From the NCBI RefSeq assembly GCF_933775445.1, contig NC_065873.1, positions 22,692,001-22,756,000 of the forward strand: 64,000 nucleotides of DNA, written 5' to 3'. Shown piece by piece: positions 22,658-34,900 of the stretch (positions are counted from its first letter, which is position 1; each line of letters begins with the position of its first letter). The position numbers and the translations under genes were made by a program. The notes below the pieces were generated by a model. That model searched no databases. It was given only the letters and a program-made list of their open reading frames with translations, and had not been told where the DNA came from. The stretch is from Argentina anserina (taxonomy: Eukaryota; Streptophyta; Magnoliopsida; Rosales; Rosaceae).

Positions 22658-25500
22658 TGTAACGACCCTAAAATTTCGAGCTTAAAAACTTAAAATTTTA
22701 AAATCGTTAAACACAAAATAATCTCAATGAAATCGAAATCATTTTAATGTCGCAGCGGATCACATCTGAGTTTAAAATATAACTCAGTCAAGCCGATTAT
22801 TACAAACCAAATGATAATTCAACATATAACAAATGGAATTGTATAATCCTCACAACAACCTCACAAATAAAATTACACCAAATCTCACACACAATCCATG
22901 CTAGAGCCTCACCACTACTGGATGCGAACGACGTCGAGTCTTCGGAGTCGTCACTCAATCACCACTACTCAGCACCTGCGGAAGTATCTCCTACACCATT
23001 GATATTGGTGCACCGGGATTGCAACACAAACCCGGTAAGCTTTACAGCTCGTATGAGTAAAATATTAATATAACTCTTGTCTCATAAAAGACACAACTCC
23101 ACATCAACACAGTATAATGAAAATCATGAGAAACGAGCAACCCATCTGGTTACTCTAATACTTTCACAAAATGGTAACTAATGAGCGCTGGTACACATCT
23201 GTTACCCCTCACTTAGTATACCGCTGATGTTGGGTAACCACCCGCCACCCAACATCCAAAACAAGCTGAGTACTCATGAGCAGATAACCACCCGTTACCT
23301 CCCATACAGTACTATGGCAGACAGACTAGAGCTCTAACTGTATCGTAACCTTCGCCCGGCCAAAGGCTAGGTTCCGACTTGCCTCAAATGTACAATAATC
23401 TCACATCATATTGTACCACACATCACGTCCGAAGACAAATCACAATATTTCACATTTTCCGTGATAAAATCATGTACAATAATCACTCATCATATTGTAC
23501 GTTTTAAAACTTTCACAATATCACCACAAGAAAAATCATAACAGTATATTATATAGCGAACTATATATATTCGTATTTATTTACCATTTATACTATATAT
23601 ACATAGTCCACTATATCCTATACATGTCATATTTCATAAACACCTGAAAATTACGTACGATAATCTCACATCATATCGTACCATTTGAATCACATACACA
23701 TGCCCAATTTTTTTCTGTCACTGAAATGACTATTTTTAATGAATTAATAACAGTACGTAATTTAATGAACTATATATATATATGTACTTATTACCATTAT
23801 ACTGTATATATGTAGTCCACTAAATTATATACATGTTGTAATTCATTTAATAAACACACTTGCAAAATGTTGAATCACCACGAGGGTAGATTCGTAATTC
23901 AGTGAGATCTTACTCACCTTATTGACTTGAGCGTGAATCCCACAATTTCCGAAGATAATTTCCTTTCCTCGCTTTATAGATCACCTTGAAAAGATAAGAA
24001 ATGAATTTAGGATCGTTTCGTAAACCTTTAAATGCCGAAACAGTAATAATCGGTTACTGTTCAGTAATTTTTCGGTTTTTACGAAGTTACTGTTCACTGT
24101 TCACTATTCACTGTTACTGTACAATACTCAATTAATACGTATTTCTGTACGTATAAGTACTATATACGTATTTCTGTACGTATAAGTACTATATACGTAT
24201 TTCTGTACGTATAAGTACTATATACGTATTTCTGTACGTATAAATAATATATACGTATTTCTGTACGTATAAGTATTACATACGTATTTCTATACGTATA
24301 TATATATATACTATATACGTATTTATATACATATACGTACTGTTTAAAGGTAAATACAATCTCAGTAAATAAAATTTACTAATTTACCCTTTTACAAATT
24401 ACTTTTTACATTTACTGAAAGTAATTTATAAATTACATTTACCGTAGGTAAAATTTAATTACATTTACCATACGTAAATAAAATTTACATTTACATTTAC
24501 CGTACACAGTAAATTACCAAAATACCCCTCCGTCGAAATTGCTCACACCGCCTCACACGGCGGCGCGTGTGCCACACGCGCCACCTCCGGCCGGCCGCGC
24601 GTGGGGCCCACGCGCCGAGCCCAAATCCGGCGCGCGTGATGTCACCACCACTCCCAAAACCCTCCTCCTTTCTCCCCTCTTCCTCTCTCCGGTCCTAGGC
24701 CGCCTCCTACTCCTCCCACGCTCCTCCACGCGCCGCCTCTAGGCGGCGGTAACCCTCCTTCCACCTCTCCCTCCGATCTCCACCAACAACCTCCCATTTC
24801 ATCCAAAAAAACATCACACAACATCACAACCATGAATTAAAAGCCTCCTTACCTAGATCGGAGTCCAAAACCGTCGGGAACGCTTGAAAGGAGCTTCCTC
24901 TTCGTTGTGGCTCCTTGGCGGCAGGAGGAGGCTCGGCGTGCTCGAGGTGGTTGTAGGGGTCTCGCGATTCCCAGGGACGGTGGTGAGGTGCAGCTGCTCG
25001 GTGAGGAGAGGGAGAGGGAGAGGGAGAATGAGAGAACCGAGAGAGTGAAGAGAGAATGAGAGAAAAGAGAGAGAAAAGAGAGAAAAGAGAGAGTGGGGCG
25101 GCGGAAAAGAGAGGGGAGAGAGAAGAGGTGTTTTTTTATTTTATTTTCAGAAACCCTACTTCACAAAATGTCCTTTATACCCCTGCCCTTAAAATCGGAA
25201 ACTATCTTCCGTGAATAATAAATTTTACGTACGTCGTCTGATTAGAACGCGTCACATACTCTCGAACTCGTATCGACGAGCTCTACAACTTTCGTGAAGG
25301 AAGTTTTCGCAACCGATCGACGGAATAAAAGTCGATATATACGTTGCGGAAACGTAACGTTTTTCAAATTAAACGTTCCGAGAACGTATCCGTCGCTCGT
25401 TTAATAACATCGCAACCAATCACATTCATTCATATTGAAATTCCAAATTTTATAGAATTCAAATCAAACTTAAAATTGTTTGAAATTTAGGGTTATTACA
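22658..25500 (-). mobile_element. Inner solo LTR nested in the outer solo LTR
   Basis: On the plus strand it runs from TGTAACGACCC to GGTTATTACA, 2843 bp, and is closely similar to the LTRs of the complete gypsy element at 28.96-39.65 kb. TGTTT flanks it on both sides (22653-22657 and 25501-25505). It inserted after the outer LTR and in the opposite orientation, then lost its internal region. Confidence 0.92.
24125..24330. repeat. Minisatellite inside the inner solo LTR
   Basis: About six to seven copies of a unit of roughly 30 bp containing TACGTATTTCTGTACGTATA. The same motif is arrayed in both LTRs of the complete element. Each unit contains TACGTA palindromes. Confidence 0.85.
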
Positions 25501-25504
25501 TGTT

Positions 25505-25612
25505 TTGTCTTCGGACATGGTTTATGTCTTCGGACGTGGTTTATGTCTTCGGACGAGTTATGTCTTCGGACGTGTTTATGTCTTCGGACCAGTCTTCGGA
25601 CGTGTTTGGCAT
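25505..25612 (+). repeat. GTCTTCGGAC tandem array in the outer solo LTR
   Basis: Six occurrences of GTCTTCGGAC spaced about 13-23 bp apart (unit TTATGTCTTCGGACGTGG) lie immediately right of the inner LTR. They give an open frame on the plus strand that is only the translation of the repeat. Confidence 0.85.
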
Positions 25613-26398
25613 GTCGGAACCTAGCCTTTGGCTGGGCAAAAGTTACGATACAGTTAGAGCTCTAGTCTGTCTGCCAGGATACTGCATATGAGGTAACATA
25701 TGAGTTATCGGCTTATGAGTACCCATATATTTTGATATTGGATGACAGATGGTTGTCCAATGTCGGCGGCGTACTACATGAGGGGTAACAGAGGGGTACC
25801 AGCGCTCATGAGTACCCGTATTATAAATGCATTTGGGTAAACAAAGGGGTTGCCCAATTCTCATGAGTACATATTTTCTCACATTATTAGACAACCAGAT
25901 GGGCCGTCTAATGAGTCATGAGTGCATTTATATTTGTTGTTTTGTGGATTTTCGTATATATTGATATGCGAGTTATATTGTTGTTTTACTCATATAAGCT
26001 GTAAAGCTTACCGGGTTTGTGTTTATAATCCCGGTGCACCTATTCGATGGTGTAGGGGATAACTCCGCATGTGTGGATTAGCGGAAATCGACTGACCGCT
26101 CAGAGGACTTGAAGTTATTTATTTTCATCTTGTGGTGAGGACTTTGTGTGGATTTCTTGTGAGGATTTTGTGAGATTATACATTTCCATTTGTTATAATG
26201 TTGAATTATAAATTTTGGTTTGTAATAATCGGTTTGATTGAGTTGTATTTTGAACTCAGAGATGATCCGCTGTGATATTTAAATGATTTCGATTCATTGA
26301 GATTGATTTAGTGTTTTTCATGACCTTAAAATTTGAGTTTCATACTCGAAATTTTGGGGTCGTGACATAAGGGATTTATACAAAATGAGTGAACATAC

Positions 26399-28772
26399 CT
26401 GGCTGCCTATAGCAAGGTACTCTAAATTCATTCTGCATGTTAAAAAAACAAAAAAAAAACTGAGCTGATACATATCCTCTGCGGCAGAATAATCAATAAG
26501 ATCAAAAAATTACCAAGGAAAGGTATACACCTCACTCAATGCAGATATGCGATTTAATACATATACATCCTCCTTGATGCGGCCAACCAAATCTTTCGAA
26601 ATAGGTGAACTGAAGAAAACAAATGCCCTTGACAAAGAAAAAACAGGTTTTTGTTACCCCTCTTTTTAAGGTTTTATGATATATCTCCAGATACAACTAG
26701 TACAAGAAAAATTATTAATACTCCTGAACATACTTCCTGTATGATGACGCTTCTCCAGACATGTCTGACAAGAACAAGTTAACACTGCAAATTAACAGAA
26801 CACAGAGGAGGAAGAACGAGAGTTATTAGCATTTTCTCCACTCAGATTTTAATCAGTCAATAACCACTTTAATATTATTGAAATGGGATCACTTTATGTT
26901 TTAATCTGTCAACAAAACAAGCATGGGAAGTACTTGTTACAGGCAGAAAGAAAAGACAGTCCAAACTCCACAGTAGCACCCATTGACTAATTATAATTTA
27001 ACAGAAACAAACGACGTACTGAAAAAGAGAATCAAAACACAATTGTAACTGTGTACAGGGGACGTTTGCTGGGTTTCAATGAAGAATTCAACTCCCACTC
27101 GGCCTTTTCAAGTCATACTAGTTAGTTAGTAACATTAAATAAAAAATTAACACAAAATGTTTAGTAAGTATAACTTCTCTTTGGTAGGCCGGATAAAGTA
27201 TATTGCATCCATATAGGGCCATGATTGTCTTTTCTTTTCGATGACTTCAAGAACTGCAGGAAAATATGAACTCATTGAAGTAACTTGTAAAAATATAATT
27301 AATGATGCGAATATATTTATGTAATAACCAGTTTGATGTGTAATCATTACGCGAATCACTCTATATTTGACAATAACCCCCCAAGACTAAATGACGAATA
27401 TGAATAAGTCCAACACATCTGGAAAAATCAAATATATATCAACCATTATTGCAAGGGGATTCCACCATTTTAGAACACACAAGTTTTAGAACTGCTAAGA
27501 TGGAAGATGCGGTGTCTTTAATTAGTGTAAGTAGTCAAACGTGCAGCAGGTCGTACTGTATACAGTTAAATAAACCGTGACTAAATATGCAACACAAATT
27601 GTAGCAGAAAGCTGATACCACCGCAACATCTGAAGTACAAAATTTAGCAGAGGATGTCCGTTTGGTTCTTACATGGAACACCCTCTTCAGTGGTATCACT
27701 GCACGTGCAAGCGCAAGCCATTATCTTAGTAGTAAGTTCATCCATGATAAGTACCTATACAGAATTTAAAAATGTAGAGAAACACAATCAATAAAAATTT
27801 CATACAGATAAAGTAAACATCATCACAATGATGAACAAAAATAACAAGAGTTGCCAAAGAAGAAAGAAATTAAAGGAAATAACTAGTCAGCAAGGAAATT
27901 GAATGTGTGAGAGCTTTTCATAGTGGAAAAACCATAATTGTTTACCCTAAAAAAGCATTTTTACGCACCAACTCAATTCCCATATGTTACACAGATACTC
28001 GAAGCTTGACCAATCTATTTCACACTACTCCAAATATTAAACTTTGAATAGTAGTAACAGTTCTAACATTCAGTTAATTATAAGATTGTCATGCAAATAC
28101 GAAGAAGGGATCCAAAATATATCCATGTCACATTTGAACCACCTTTTCAATCATGTACACTTGTAAAGTAATTATAAACATTAAACTTTTATACCGTAGA
28201 TTGTATACAACTATACATACAAAGCCATGCTTTATCCTTCCAAACATATTCAAAAGATCTCCGTGTATTTCAGTATGTGTGCATATGTTCCTACCTTCAA
28301 TTTTGATGAGTCCCTTCTTTTGCAAGACCAAAGCATCTCACGCAATAATCCTAGATAAACAAACCAAAAACTTGTCAACAAGTATATATCAATTACACAT
28401 TTACACTACAACCATAAACAGCGATCACCTACAGCACAACAGCACTAACAAAAACAATAACCCAATTTAAAAAAAAAAACTCTACGAAGTTGCCCTAAAA
28501 TCTTGTGCGTTACAGACTTGCAGCACAAATGATCAGATCAATCTTAGCAGCCGGTACTGACTCATATAGTCATATACTACTATCTTTCCAGATTAATCTT
28601 CCATATTATTCGGTAAATCTAATGTTGAACTAATTAACAGGATACATATGCATGCATATTTATTTGCTTGAATCATCAGAGTACGTAGAAAAGCAAAAGA
28701 GAGCTCACGGTCGCGGGTTCTTTGTCTGAAATTCTTATATGACGAATTGGCAGAGCCGGAGATCAACGACAT
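26399..28772 (-). pseudogene. SEC1/KEULE-like syntaxin-binding protein, 5' half
   Basis: Minus-strand exons: 28772-28709 (MSLISGSANSSYKNFRQRTR), 28350-28295, 27754-27673 (VLIMDELTTKIM), 27253-27175 (YMDAIYFIRPTKE), 26784-26734 (LFLSDMSGEASSY), 26627-26531 (AFVFFSSPISKDLVGRIKED) and 26432-26399 (MNLEYLAIGSQ). The first six join in frame and follow the N-terminal domain of plant Sec1/KEULE proteins. With canonical borders the seventh exon is 34 nt and carries one extra base before MNLE, breaking the conserved frame. The next conserved segment of the family, about 20 residues between this exon and CLNEIAAG, was not found on either side of the solo LTRs in this intron. A complete gypsy element ends 184 bp upstream of the ATG, so the native promoter is probably displaced as well. 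Confidence 0.75.
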
Positions 28773-28955
28773 GATCGGAGCTTTTTCCTCGGTTGGAATC
28801 GGAGACGGAACCTGGGACAGCGGCGGGATTAAACAAAAAATCACCGTTGTTTAAACAGTCGATGAAAGGGATAAAGAAAACTTATTTTCAAATATATTGT
28901 TATTTTGTCTAAATATTAAGAAGTCAGAATCAAAGGAAAAGATTCATATTGGTAC

Positions 28956-31900
28956 TGTAACGACCCCAAAATTTCGAGCCTAAAAACTCAAAATTCTAAA
29001 GTCGTTAAACACAAATAATCTCAAATAAACCGAAATCATTTAAGTGTAACAGCGGATCATTTCTGAGTTCTCAATACAACTCAGACAACCGATTATTACA
29101 ACCCAAATTATCATCCATACACAAAATGGAAATGTAATAATTCTCACAAATCACTCACAAATCTCACAAATGAAAATACACAAATCCTCACACACGAATC
29201 CATGCTAAAATCTCACCACAAGTAAGATCCGAACGACTTCGAGCCTCTGTAGTCGTCACTCAACCTCCACTAATCAGCACCTGCAGAATTATCCCCTACA
29301 CCATCGAATTGGTGCACCGGGATTGTAAACACAAACCCGGTAAGCTTATAGCTCGTATGAGTAAAATCACAATACAGTTCGCATATCAATATATACGAAA
29401 GATCACAAAACAACAAATATAAATGCCCCCATGAGCCAATGGTCAGCCCATCTGGTTGACCCAAAGAAATATGAAATAGAACGCTCATGAGGAAATTAAG
29501 TAACCCTTCTGGTTACCCAATGCATTTATAATACGGGTACCAAGAACGCTGGTACACATCTGTTACCCCTCTCGTAATACACCGTTGATATTGGATAGCC
29601 ACCCGCTACCCAACATCCAAAATACACCGAGTACCCATGAGCAGATAACCACCCGTTACCTCGCATGCAGTACTAAGGCAGACAGACTAGAGCTCTAACT
29701 GTATCGTAACTTTCGCCCGGCCAAAGGCTAGGTTTCGACTTGCCAAACACGTACAATAATCTCACATCATATTGTACCAAAATCAGGTCCGAAGACAATT
29801 CACATTTTAACAATCACAATGTTAAAAATCGCGTACAATAATCACACATCATATTGTACCACACATCACGTCCGATGACAAATCACAATTTTTAACATTC
29901 TCCGTGATAAAATCATGTACAATAATCACTCATCATATTGTACGTTTTAAAACTTTCACGATATCACCACAATAAAAATCATAACAGTATATTATATAGC
30001 AAATTATATATATTCGTATTTATTACCATTTATACAATATATACATAGTTCACTATATCCTATACATGTCATATTTCATAAACACCTGAAGAATTACGTA
30101 CAATATTCTCACATACTCATGCTCAATTTTCCGTCACCGAAATGACTATTTTTAATGCATTAATAACAGTACGTAATTTAATGAACTATATATATATTAT
30201 GTACCTATTACCATTATACTATATATATGTAGTCCACTAAATTATATACATGTTATAATTCATTTGATAAACACACTTGCAAAATGTTGAATCACCACGA
30301 GGGTAGATTCGTAAATTCAGTGAGATTTTACTCACCTTATCGACTCGAGCGTAAATCCTCAATTCCCGATGATAATTCCTTTCCTCGATTAATGATCACC
30401 TTAAAAGAATAAGAAAAGAATTTAGAATCGTTTCGTAAACCTTTAAATGCCGTAACAGTATTAATTGGTTACTGTTCAGCAATTTTCGGTTTTACGAAAT
30501 TACTGTTCACGTTTCACTATTCACGGTTACTGTGCAATACTCAATTAATACGTATTTCTGTACGTATAATTACTATATACGTATTTCTGTATGTATAAAT
30601 ACTATATACGTATTTCTGTACGTATAAATATTAAATACGTATTTCTGTACGTATAAATAATAATATGTATTTCTGTACGTATAAATATTCATACGTATTT
30701 CTGTACGTATAAATATTAATACGTATTTCTGTACGTATAAATATTAATACGTATTTCTGTACGTATAAATATTAATACGTATTTCTGTACGTATAAATAT
30801 TAATACGTATTTCTGTACGTATACGTACGATTTAAATGTAAATACAACTCAGTAAATAAAATTTACTAAATTACCCTTTTACAAATTACTTTTTACATTT
30901 ACTGAAAGTAATTTATAATTACATTTACCGAAGGTAAAAATTTAATTACATTTACCGTAGTAAATAAAATTTACATTTACATTTACCGTTACACAGTAAA
31001 TTACCAAAATACCCCTATCGGAAAACATTTTCACACCGCCGCAAGTGGCGGCGCGTGTGGCACACGCGCCACCTCCGGCGGGCCGCGCGTGGGGCCCACG
31101 CGCCGAGGCAAACCACGGTGCGTATCACGCCACCGCCGCCTCCAAATTCTCCCCCTCCTTCCCCTCTTCCTTCCTACGGCGCCAGACCCTCTCCTACACC
31201 CTCCACGCTCCCCCACGCGCCACCACTAGGCGGCGGTAACCCTCCCCCTCTATCTCCATCCGATCTCACTCCAACACATCAAAAATTAATTACAACAACC
31301 ACACAATCGTCACTAGCATGTATCTCACCTTGATTTGATGGTGGAAAGCTTGCCTTGAGCTCGGTGGTGGCGAAGGAGATCGGTGCCGAACTTGCAGGAG
31401 ACGCAGGAGCTCGGCGTGGCTTCTTGGCGACGGTGGAGGTCGCGTCCGGGCCAGGAGGTAGGGAAGTCGAGCTTGCGGTGGCCTAGGGTGTGGCTGTGTG
31501 AGCCACGGAGGGCTGAGGTCGGAGGGCAGGGGAGAGAGAGAGAGTCGTGAGGAGAGAGAGAAAGTCGAGAGAGTGAGAGAGAAGAGAGAGCGGCGGGTTG
31601 AGAGAGAGAAGTGAGATGAGGGTTTCTGATTAAGGAAACCCTAATCCTATAATTACCTATTTATACTAGTTTCCAAATCGGAAACTAACTTCCGACGTTA
31701 ATAACTTTTACCTCCGACGTCCGATTCGAACGCGTCACATATCCACGAACTCGTATCGACGAGCTCTACAACTTCCGTGAAGAAAGTTTTCACAACCGAG
31801 CGACGAAATAAAAGTCGATAAATTCGTTCGGAAACGTAACGTTTCCGTTCCCGTTTCGTAACGTTTGCAAGCAATCATATTCGGTTTAAATCAAACTTCA

Positions 31901-31956
31901 CAACTTAATAGAATTTAATTCAATTCAAATAATGTTTGAAAACGAGGGTTATTACA
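28956..31956 (-). repeat. 3' LTR of the gypsy element
   Basis: 3001 bp, TGTAACGACC...GGTTATTACA on the plus strand. Compared with the other LTR it has more copies of the TACGTATTTCTGTACGTATA repeat and lacks about 26 bp near 31848. It contains a TACGTA-rich array, a GC-rich block (31030-31240) and GA-rich tracts (31530-31620). Confidence 0.93.
30547..30832. repeat. LTR minisatellite (about 11 copies)
   Basis: Units of about 24-29 bp (AATACGTATTTCTGTACGTAT plus a short AT spacer). The sister LTR has only about six copies at 38356-38500, which explains most of the LTR length difference. Confidence 0.88.
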
Positions 31957-31961
31957 ATCTA

Positions 31962-31972
31962 CCCCCCTTAAA
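31962..31972 (-). other. Polypurine tract of the gypsy element
   Basis: On the minus strand TTTAAGGGGGGTAGAT directly precedes the 3' LTR, the expected plus-strand priming site. Confidence 0.85.
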
Positions 31973-31996
31973 GGAATTTCGTCCCGAAATTCAAGC

Positions 31997-34900
31997 TCAC
32001 TCAACAAACAACTGTGGATATCTGGTCATCATGTCTGACTCTAGCTCCCATGATGCATCACCCTCATCATGGTGACTCCACAACACTTTGACTAGCCCAA
32101 CTTCTCTCCTCCGAAGCTTCTTTGTGGATCTATCCAGGATACGAACCGGTTCGACCACAAATGTAGCATTTTCCTTCACCTCAATGGTGCTATGATCAAT
32201 CACATGTGACTCATCTGGTACATACTTCCTCAACATGGAAATGTGGAAGACATTGTGAACACCCGACATACTAGTAGGCAAGGCTAGTCGATAAGCTAGT
32301 TCGCCCACCTTCTCAAGTATCTCAAAGGGCCCAACGTACCTCGGTGCCAACTTTCCTTTCTTGCCGAATCTCACTACACCTCTCATAGGTGAAACTTTCA
32401 AGAACACATGATCACCGACCTCAAATTCCACATGTCTCCTCTTCAAGTCTGCATAGCTCTTCTGTCTACTCTGAGCGGTCCGGATTCTATCTCGAATGAT
32501 CGAGATCTTCTCCGTGGTTTCCTGAACCACCTCTGGACCCATCAGTGCCTCATCACCAACTTCGGCCAAACAGATCGGAGATCGACATGGTCTACCGTAA
32601 AGTGCCTCATAAGGTGCCATGCCGATGCTAGAATGGTAGCTGTTGTTATAGGCAAACTCAATCAATCTCAAATGATCTTCCCAGCTACCCTTGAAATCCA
32701 ACACACATGCTCTCAACATGTCTTCCATCACCTGATTCACCCTCTCTGTCTGTCCATCCGTCTGAGGGTGAAAAGCTGTACTCATATCCAAGGTAGTGCC
32801 CATCGCCTTCTGCAGACCACCCCAGAACTTCGAAGTGAAACGTGCATCTCTATCGGAAACAATAGAAACTGGAGCACCATGAAGTCTCACTACCTCATCC
32901 ACATATAGTTTCCCAAGCACGTCCACTGAGTACTTCATCGACACTGGGAGAAAATGAGCCGACTTCGTCAACCGATCGACAATCACCCATATGGCATCGT
33001 GACCCTTCTTCGATCTAGGCAACCCGGTCACAAAATCCATAGATATCTGTTCCCACTTCCAAAGAGGAATAGTCAGTGGTTTCAACATGCCAGCTGGTCG
33101 TTGATGTTCTGCTTTCACTTGCTGACATGTAAGGCACTTCGATACAAACTCTGCTACATCTTTCTTCATACCGTTCCACCAGAATTGTCTGCATAGGTCC
33201 TTGTACATCTTGGTGTTCCCTGGATGGACGGTATAGCGTGAACGATGTGCCGTACGAAGAACCTCTTCCCGGAGATCACCACAATCTGGGACACACAATC
33301 TTGCCCCAAACCTCAACCCTCCATCGGGTCCAACTCTCCACTCAGAAGGACACCCATCAAGCGTATCAACTACAAGATCCGCCAACTTAGCTCGTGAGAG
33401 TCTATCCTGCGCCTGACCCTGTATGATCCTCGTGATCAATGTGGGTTGCACTGTGACACTACCAAGAAAGACCCTTGGTTCTCCTCCCGATGGTACCAAA
33501 TCAAACTCTGATGCAGCTTCTAGCATGAACCATTCCTGGACCATAAGTGAAGCTACTACGCCTCTCGGTTTTCTGCTCAAGGCATCGGCCACCACATTTG
33601 CCTTCCCCGGGTGGTACTCTAATGTGAAGTCATAGTCCTTGAGGAGTTCCATCCACCTCCTCTGCCTCATATTCAGCTCCTTCTGTGAGAATAAGTACTT
33701 CAAACTCTTATGATCTGAAAAGAGTTGAAATTTTTCACCATACAAGTAATGTCTCCAAATCTTCAGGGCAAAAACAACTGCCGCAAGCTCTAGGTCGTGT
33801 GTCGGATAATTCTTCTCATGAATCTTCAACTGTCTCGAGCCATATGCAACTACTCCTCCATGCTGCATCAACACACAACCCAAACCCTGGAGTGAAGCAT
33901 CACTGTAAATGACATAGCCACCACCACTAGAGGGAATCGTCAACACTGGAGCTGTGGTCAGTCTAGTCTTTAGTTTGTTGAATGCTTCCTCACATGCATC
34001 CGTCCACACAAACGGAGTATCTTTCTTGGTCAACTGGGTCAATGAAGATGCGATACTAGAAAACCCCTCGATAAACCTCCTGTAGTAACCTGCCAACCCG
34101 AGGAAACTACGTATCTCTGTAGGGTTCTTTGGACGACTCCAATTCTTCACTGCCTCTACCTTTGCTGGGTCCACTAGTACTCCATCTTTTGAGACAACAT
34201 GACCAAGGAATTTGACCTCTTCTTTCCAGAACTCACACTTCTCTAGCTTGGCATACAGTCTCGCCTCCTTCAAGGTCTGCAACACTGTTCTCAGATGCAC
34301 CACATGTTCTTCTTGTGTCTTGGAGTATATCAGAATGTCATCCACAAACACCACAACAAACTCATCCAAGTACGGGCTAAATACTTGGTTCATCAAACTC
34401 ATAAAGACAGCTGGTGCATTCGTTAGACCAAATGGCATGACGACAAACTCATAATGTCCATACCGGGTCCTGAAGGCTGTCTTCGATATATCTTCTTCCT
34501 TCACTCTGAGTTGATGATAACCGGATCTCAAATCAATCTTAGAGAACACAGTAGCACCTTTGAGCTGATCGAACAAGTCGTCAATCCTAGGTAAGGGATA
34601 CCTATTCTTGATGGTCACCTTGTTCAGCTCTCTGTAGTCCACACATAACCGCAGAGAACCATCTTTCTTCTTTACGAACAAGACAGGTGCTCCCCAAGGT
34701 GCAACACTAGGTCTAATGAACCCTTGGTCTAATAGCTCATCAATCTGCACCTTCAACTCCTTAAGTTCATTCTGCCCCATTCTATATGGCGCCTTTGACA
34801 CAGGTGCTGTACCGGGTACTACATCAATGCAGAAATCTACCACTCTTCGAGGTGGTAGCCCCGGTATCTCTTGGAATACTTCACCAAACTCAGATACTAC

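Larger units (their letters stand above)
20913..26367 (+). mobile_element. Outer solo LTR (Ty3/gypsy type) in a SEC1-like intron, itself interrupted
   Basis: The sequence begins TGTAATAACC at 20913 and ends GGGGTCGTGACA at 26367, with the same termini as the complete gypsy element further right but in plus orientation. It is flanked by TAAGG on both sides (20908-20912 and 26368-26372), a perfect 5-bp target-site duplication. Excluding the nested LTR it is about 2.6 kb. No internal gag-pol is present, so it is a solo LTR left by recombination. A TATA-like GTATAAAAAG lies near 21232-21241. Confidence 0.9.

Noticed and set aside
25480..25691. Repetitive plus-strand frames as a small repeat protein
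   Set aside because: Direct translation of the GTCTTCGGAC array.
30547..30832. Regular array considered as a CRISPR-like array
   Set aside because: Units are contiguous with near-identical AT spacers, sit in a plant LTR and have no cas genes; it is a minisatellite.
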